64,000 nt of DNA from Roseomonas sp. KE0001 (GTDB lineage: Bacteria > Pseudomonadota > Alphaproteobacteria > Acetobacterales > Acetobacteraceae), in NCBI RefSeq assembly GCF_016107285.1, contig NZ_RCVQ01000001.1:248001-312000 (forward strand). Direction: 5' to 3'. A model generated the notes under the pieces. It worked only from the letters and a program-made list of their open reading frames with translations. It was not told the DNA's origin and did no database searches. The translations under genes and the position numbers were made by a program. Position 1 is the stretch's first letter. Every line of letters begins with the position of its first letter. This document shows, in pieces, positions 58,850 through 64,000 of this stretch.

Positions 58850-58940
58850 GGGTTCAGGAAGAGAGCTGGTTCTCTTCCTGCCGTGTGACTGGCGTTTCCT
58901 CCCTAAACTCGGGCCGCACTTCGGTGTGGCCCTTTTTTTT
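58850..58940 (+). ncRNA. Candidate small RNA (hairpin, C-rich linker, intrinsic terminator)
   Basis: A perfect 10-bp stem, CAGGAAGAGA with TCTCTTCCTG (58855-58864 and 58871-58880), has loop GCTGGT. A single-stranded linker with CCTCCC (58898-58903), complementary to a ribosome-binding site, follows. The segment ends in a UUCG-capped terminator. The 5' end and promoter are not identified, so the left boundary is approximate and the RNA could instead be processed from the DUF1467 3' UTR. I do not recognise a named family. Confidence 0.45.
58911..58940 (+). terminator. Intrinsic terminator with UUCG tetraloop
   Basis: GGGCCGCAC (58911-58919), loop TTCG, GTGTGGCCC (58924-58932) forms a nine-pair stem with one G-T wobble. 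It is followed directly by eight T residues (58933-58940). This is the best rho-independent terminator in the window. It lies about 190 bp before proS and 183 bp after the DUF1467 stop codon. Confidence 0.9.
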
Positions 58941-59129
58941 CGTTGTATCCGGCGACACTGCCGGAGTGAAGGAGGTTTGTTCGTCATCCAGTGGGGAATT
59001 GACGTATTATTTCCATTTCTTGCAGTGCAGCATAATTTTATTGCGGCGCATCATGGCTGGCGGCGGCCTCTGGCATAACGCGCCGCCGGCCCTTACCTTC
59101 CGCCGGCCTGATGCTCCGGAGTTCCGACC

Positions 59130-60440
59130 TTGCGCCTGTCCCGCGCCTTCCTGCCGACCCTGAAGGAAATTCCCGCCGAGGCGGCGATCGCCTCGCACAA
59201 GCTGATGCTGCGCGCCGGGATGATCCGGCAGACCAGCGCCGGCCTCTACGCCTGGTTGCCGCTCGGCCTGCGCGTCCTGCAGAAGGTCAGCCAGATCGTG
59301 CGCGAGGAGCAGGATGCGGCCGGGGCGCAGGAGATCCTGATGCCGACGATCCAGAGCGCCGACCTCTGGAAGCAGTCCGGCCGCTACGAGGACTACGGCA
59401 GGGAGATGCTGCGCATCACCGATCGCCACGAGCGGGAGATGCTCTACGGCCCGACCAATGAGGAGATGGTGACCGACATCTTCCGGTCCTATGCGCGCTC
59501 CTACCGCGATCTGCCGCGCAACCTCTATCAGATCCAGTGGAAGTTCCGCGACGAGATCCGCCCCCGCTTCGGCGTCATGCGCGGCCGCGAGTTCCTGATG
59601 AAGGACGCCTATTCCTTCGACCTCGACCAGGAGGCGGCGCGGCTCTCCTACAGGAGGATGTTCGTGGCCTATCTGCGCACCTTCGCGCGGATGGGGCTCA
59701 AGGCCATCCCGATGCGCGCCGACACCGGCCCGATCGGCGGCGATCTCAGCCACGAGTTCATCATCCTGGCCGAGACCGGCGAGAGCCAGGTCTATCTGCA
59801 CCGCGACCTGCTGGAGTTCGACGTGCTGGCGCAGACGCCGGACTACAATGGCGACCTCAGCCCGATCGTCGACTTCTGGACCAGCCGCTACGCCGCAACC
59901 GACGAGATGCACGACGAGGCCGCCTGGAACGCCGTGGAGGGCGATGCCCAGGTTTCGGCCCGCGGCATCGAGGTCGGCCACATCTTCTATTTCGGCGAGA
60001 AGTACGCGAAGCCCATGGGCCTGACCGTGGCCGGGCCGGACGGCCAGCCGGTGGTGCCGCATATGGGCAGCTACGGCATCGGCGTCTCCCGCCTGCTCGG
60101 CGCCATCATCGAGGCCAATCACGACGAGGCCGGCATCAAGTGGCCCGAGCCGGTGGCGCCCTTCCGCTGCGCCATCCTCAACCTCAAGCCTGGCGATCTG
60201 GCGACCGACGCGCTCTCCGAGAAGCTCTATGCCTCGCTGCCGGGCGACGCCGTCTATGACGACCGCAACGAGCGGGCGGGCGTCAAGTTCAACGACGCCG
60301 ACCTGGCCGGCTACCCCTGGCAGGCCATCATCGGCCCGCGCGGCGCGGCCAATGGCGTCATCGAGCTGAAGCGCCGCGCGACCGGAGAGCGGCAGGAGGT
60401 CTCGATCGAGGCGGCCCTGGCGCAGATCCTCGGCCGCTGA
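59130..60440 (+). CDS. proS: Prolyl-tRNA synthetase (short, alphaproteobacterial type)
   Basis: This enzyme charges tRNA-Pro with proline. It has 436 residues, because the editing (INS) domain between motifs 2 and 3 is missing, as is usual in alphaproteobacteria. Class II motifs include [76 protein letters not shown] and [17 protein letters not shown]. The start is a TTG ([13 protein letters not shown] in the usual place) with GGAG eight bases before it; no ATG fits. It heads proS-lolC-lolD-dnaE. Confidence 0.95.
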   Translation: MRLSRAFLPTLKEIPAEAAIASHKLMLRAGMIRQTSAGLYAWLPLGLRVLQKVSQIVREEQDAAGAQEILMPTIQSADLWKQSGRYEDYGREMLRITDRHEREMLYGPTNEEMVTDIFRSYARSYRDLPRNLYQIQWKFRDEIRPRFGVMRGREFLMKDAYSFDLDQEAARLSYRRMFVAYLRTFARMGLKAIPMRADTGPIGGDLSHEFIILAETGESQVYLHRDLLEFDVLAQTPDYNGDLSPIVDFWTSRYAATDEMHDEAAWNAVEGDAQVSARGIEVGHIFYFGEKYAKPMGLTVAGPDGQPVVPHMGSYGIGVSRLLGAIIEANHDEAGIKWPEPVAPFRCAILNLKPGDLATDALSEKLYASLPGDAVYDDRNERAGVKFNDADLAGYPWQAIIGPRGAANGVIELKRRATGERQEVSIEAALAQILGR

Positions 60441-60448
60441 GCCGCCAC

Positions 60449-61694
60449 GTGTTCGGAGCCTTCGAGCGCAAGGTCGCGTTCCGCTACCTGCGGGCGCGCA
60501 AGGGCGAGCGCTTCGTCTCGGTGATCGCCACCTTCTCCCTGGTCGGCATCGCGCTCGGCGTCGCCACGCTGATCATCGTGATGAGCGTGATGAACGGCTT
60601 CCGGCAGGAACTGCTGGGCCGCATCCTCGGGCTGAACGGGCATCTCGGGGTCTATGCCGCCGGGCCGGGCGGCCTGCGCGACTACGACGACATCACCGCG
60701 CGCATCCGCCAGCTCGCCGGCATCGATTCCGCCGCGCCCATCGTCGAGGGGCAGGTGCTGCTGACCAGCGAGGCCGGCGGCGCCACCGGTGGCCTGGCGC
60801 GCGGCATCCGGCCCGAGGACCTGCGCGCCCGGCCGCTGCTCGCCGGCAATATCCGCGCCGGCAGCCTGGAGGCCTTCCAGGGCGAGGACGCCATCCTGAT
60901 CGGCACCCGGCTGGCGCAGAAGCTCGGGGTCGGCATCGGCGACAGGGTCACGCTGGTCTCGCCGCAGGGCCGCACCACCGTCATCGGCACCGTGCCGCGG
61001 CTGCGCGCCTATACGGTGGTGGCGATGTTCGAGGCGGGGATGAACGAATACGATTCGTCCTACGTCTTCCTGCCTCTGCCGGCGGCCCAGATCTACTTCC
61101 AGATGCGCGACGCCGCCTCGCAGATCGAGGTCTTCGTGCGCGACCCCGACCGGGTACGGCAGGCGAGCCGGGAGATCGTCGACGCGCTCTCGCCCCGCCC
61201 GGTGCGGGTGCTGGACTGGCAGGCCAGCAACAGCAGCTTCTTCGCCGCCGTCCAGGTCGAGCGCAACGTGATGTTCCTGATCCTGACGCTGATCATCATC
61301 GTCGCCGCCTTCAACATCGTCTCCTCGCTGATCATGCTGGTGAAGGACAAGGGACGGGATATCGCCATCCTGCGCACCATGGGCGCGACGCGCGGCGCGG
61401 TGATGCGGGTCTTCCTGATCTGCGGCACCTCGATCGGCGTGCTCGGCACCGGCATCGGCTTCGCCCTCGGCCTGGTCTTCTGCCTGAACATCGAGAGCAT
61501 CCGCCAGGCGCTGCAGGCGCTGACCGGCACGCAGCTGTTCAGCCCGGAGGTCTATTTCCTGACGCGGCTGCCGGCGGTGGTGAACCCGCATGAGGTGGCG
61601 CAGGTGGTGCTGATGGGCCTCGGCCTGTCGCTGCTGGCGACGCTCTACCCGTCCTGGCGCGCCGCGCGCACCGATCCGGTGGAGGCCCTGCGCA

Positions 61695-61702
<8 letters not shown>
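60449..61702 (+). CDS. lolC: Lipoprotein-releasing ABC transporter permease LolC/LolE
   Basis: This inner-membrane permease of the Lol system moves outer-membrane lipoproteins to LolA. It has 417 residues, with four helices and a large periplasmic domain between TM1 and TM2. [51 protein letters not shown] and [20 protein letters not shown] are typical. A single permease gene, not separate lolC and lolE, is usual in alphaproteobacteria (sometimes named lolF). The start is GTG, eight bases after proS; the end overlaps lolD by eight bases. Confidence 0.93.
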
Positions 61703-62375
<673 letters not shown>

Positions 62376-62433
62376 CCGCGCCGACTCCGCGGCGCGGCCT
62401 GCCTTCGGCGGCGGCTTCTGCTAAACTGCCGGG

Positions 62434-64000
62434 ATGACCGCCAGCTTCGTCCATCTCCACGCCCACTCCGCCTATTCCCTCGCCGAGGGGGCGATCAAGA
62501 CGGAGAAGCTGGCCGAGCTGGCCAGGGCACAGGACATGCCGGCCCTGGCGCTGACCGACACCGCCAACATGTTCGGCGCGCTGGAATTCGCCAAGGCCTG
62601 CTCGGGCAAGGGCGTGCAGCCCATCATGGGCTGCCAGCTCTTCCTCTCGCGCGGCGCGGCGGACGAGCGGCCCGAGGTGCTGCGCCTGCCGCCCGATCCG
62701 GTGGTGGCGCTGGCCATGAACGCGGAAGGGCTGGAGAACGTGCAGCGGCTCTCCTCCCAGGGCTTCCTGCGCGACGATCCCAGCGGCCGGCCGGCGGTCA
62801 CGCTCGAGCTGCTGAAGCAGCATGCCGCAGGCGTCGTCCTGCTCACAGGGCCCAGCACCACCGGTCCGCTGGGCCGCCTCCTGCAGGAAGGGCGGCGGGA
62901 CGCGGCGCTGCGGCTGCTGCATGCCCTGCGGGAGAGCTTCACGGACGACCGCCTGGTGGTGGAGATGACGCGCCATGGGCTGGAGATCGAGCGCGTTCTC
63001 GACCCCGCCCTGCTGGCGCTCGCCGATGCCGCGGACCTGCCGGTCGCCGCCGCCAACGACATCTACTTCGCCCGGCCCGAGATGTACGAGGCGCATGACG
63101 CGCTGCTCTGCATCGCCGAGGGGCGCACCCTGGCCGAGACGGACCGCCGCCGCGTGACGCCGGAGCATCACTTCAAGTCCGCCGAGGCAATGCGGGCCCT
63201 GTTCCGCGACCTGCCCGAGGCCTGCGACAACACCCTGGCGATCGCGCGGCGCTGCACGGTCATGGCGGAGACGCGCAAGCCCGAGCTGCCGGTCTGCCCC
63301 AAGGTCCAGCCCGGCATGACCGAGGCCGAGACGGTGCGCGACATGGCGCGCCGCGGCCTGGAGGTGCGGCTCGACGCACAGGGCACGCCGCCGGGGGAGA
63401 GGGACCGCGCCGCCTATCGCGAGCGGTTGAACTTCGAGCTCGACGTCATCGAGAAGATGGGCTTCTCGGGGTATTTCCTGATCGTCGCCGACTTCATCCA
63501 GTGGGCCAAGCAGAACGACATTCCGGTCGGGCCGGGGCGTGGCTCGGGCGCCGGCTCGGTGGCCGCCTGGGCGCTGCTGATCACCGACCTCGACCCGCTG
63601 CGCTTCGGCCTGCTCTTCGAGCGCTTCCTGAACCCCGAGCGCGTCTCGATGCCGGATTTCGACATCGACTTCTGCCAGGACCGCCGCGACGAGGTGATCC
63701 AGTACGTCCGCCGCGAGTATGGCGAGGACCGGGTGGCGCAGATCATCACCTTCGGCCGGTTGCAGGCCAAGGCGGTGGTGCGGGATGTCGGCCGGGTCAT
63801 GGGCATGCCCTACGGGCAGGTCAACAAGATCGCCGAGCTGATCCCCTTCAACCCGGCCAAGCCGGTGACGCTGCAGCAGGCCATCGACGGCGAGCCGCGC
63901 CTGCAGGAGATGCGCGAGGCGGACGAGACGGTCGCCCGTCTGATGGAGACCGCCCTGGTGCTGGAGGGGCTGTACCGCAACGCCTCCACCCACGCGGCGG
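62434..64000 (+). CDS. dnaE: DNA polymerase III subunit alpha, N-terminal part (cut by window edge)
   Basis: This is the replicative polymerase catalytic subunit; 522 codons are visible and the rest lies beyond the right edge. The N-terminal PHP domain begins FVHLHAHSAYSLAEGAIKTEKLAELA with family histidines. The polymerase core contains VGPGRGSGAGSVAAWALLITDLDPLRFGLLFERFLNPERVSMPDFDIDF, with catalytic aspartates Asp408 and Asp410. QIITFGRLQAKAVVRDVGR is also conserved. This is the main DnaE type, not the error-prone DnaE2. It starts 58 bp after lolD. Confidence 0.95.
   Translation, partial: MTASFVHLHAHSAYSLAEGAIKTEKLAELARAQDMPALALTDTANMFGALEFAKACSGKGVQPIMGCQLFLSRGAADERPEVLRLPPDPVVALAMNAEGLENVQRLSSQGFLRDDPSGRPAVTLELLKQHAAGVVLLTGPSTTGPLGRLLQEGRRDAALRLLHALRESFTDDRLVVEMTRHGLEIERVLDPALLALADAADLPVAAANDIYFARPEMYEAHDALLCIAEGRTLAETDRRRVTPEHHFKSAEAMRALFRDLPEACDNTLAIARRCTVMAETRKPELPVCPKVQPGMTEAETVRDMARRGLEVRLDAQGTPPGERDRAAYRERLNFELDVIEKMGFSGYFLIVADFIQWAKQNDIPVGPGRGSGAGSVAAWALLITDLDPLRFGLLFERFLNPERVSMPDFDIDFCQDRRDEVIQYVRREYGEDRVAQIITFGRLQAKAVVRDVGRVMGMPYGQVNKIAELIPFNPAKPVTLQQAIDGEPRLQEMREADETVARLMETALVLEGLYRNASTHAA

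Larger units (their letters stand above)
58728..59129 (+). other. 402-bp AT-rich intergenic region between the DUF1467 gene and proS
   Basis: This region is clearly richer in A and T than its surroundings. It contains a small CGCTC/GAGCG inverted repeat (58755-58771) and a GC palindrome followed by six T residues (58781-58796), possibly ending the DUF1467 message. The small-RNA candidate with its terminator follows at about 58850-58940. The motif TTGCAnTGCAGCr occurs twice (58816-58828 and 59020-59032), and CATAAT at 59031-59036 may be a -10 element for proS. I find no convincing protein gene. Confidence 0.6.

Overview
The window is a 64-kb piece of a very GC-rich alphaproteobacterial chromosome. 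Gene content and order point to the Acetobacteraceae, probably Roseomonas or a close relative. The evidence is the unbroken nuoA-N operon ending in birA, the tig-clpP-clpX-lon-hup block, the lepB-rnc-era-recO block, the short alphaproteobacterial prolyl-tRNA synthetase, and a direct-repeat LexA box of the GTTC-N7-GTTC type. I see no insertion sequence, prophage, plasmid origin or CRISPR array. The genus is inferred, not demonstrated.

Layout. 1-3.3 kb: a GMC oxidoreductase cut by the window edge, a family-5 ABC solute-binding protein, and a divergent TctC-type binding protein. 3.3-7.3 kb: parC with a LexA-like box upstream, then a divergent Nramp-related transporter lacking the canonical metal-binding motif. 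7.3-11.7 kb (minus strand): lepB, rnc, era, recO, mug and a DUF1003 membrane protein. 11.8-15.6 kb: an LLM flavin oxidoreductase, a winged-helix regulator, and the divergent pair epmB/epmA for lysyl modification of elongation factor P. 15.6-21.2 kb (minus strand): a TRAP transporter (dctP, dctQ, dctM) followed by a pcaD-pcaC fusion and pcaB, which looks like one unit for uptake and ring-cleavage catabolism in the protocatechuate/beta-ketoadipate route. 21.3-32.3 kb: a lipoprotein, an ABC permease and ATPase without a binding protein, NAD(P)HX repair, malonyl-CoA decarboxylase, an EAL phosphodiesterase, an orphan AceE-like thiamine-diphosphate enzyme, a glycosyltransferase-like protein and an aminotransferase.

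32.4-39.8 kb: tRNA-Leu(UAG), the proteostasis cluster tig-clpP-clpX-lon-hup with strong intergenic inverted repeats, tRNA-Val(UAC), and tRNA-Asp(GUC) with a near-consensus promoter and its own terminator. 39.9-55.1 kb: the 14-gene NADH:quinone oxidoreductase operon, tightly coupled by stop/start overlaps, followed by birA. 55.1-64 kb: RNase J with a structured leader, an acyltransferase, a DUF1467 protein, an AT-rich intergenic stretch with a likely small RNA ending in a UUCG-loop intrinsic terminator, then proS, lolC, lolD and the first 522 codons of dnaE.

Most of the window is housekeeping. The less ordinary items are the small-RNA candidate near 58.9 kb, the LexA-like box at parC, the GSGE-type Nramp protein with a possibly structured leader, the TRAP-pca unit with its odd dctP/dctQ junction, and the competing hairpins upstream of RNase J at the place where coaX might be expected.
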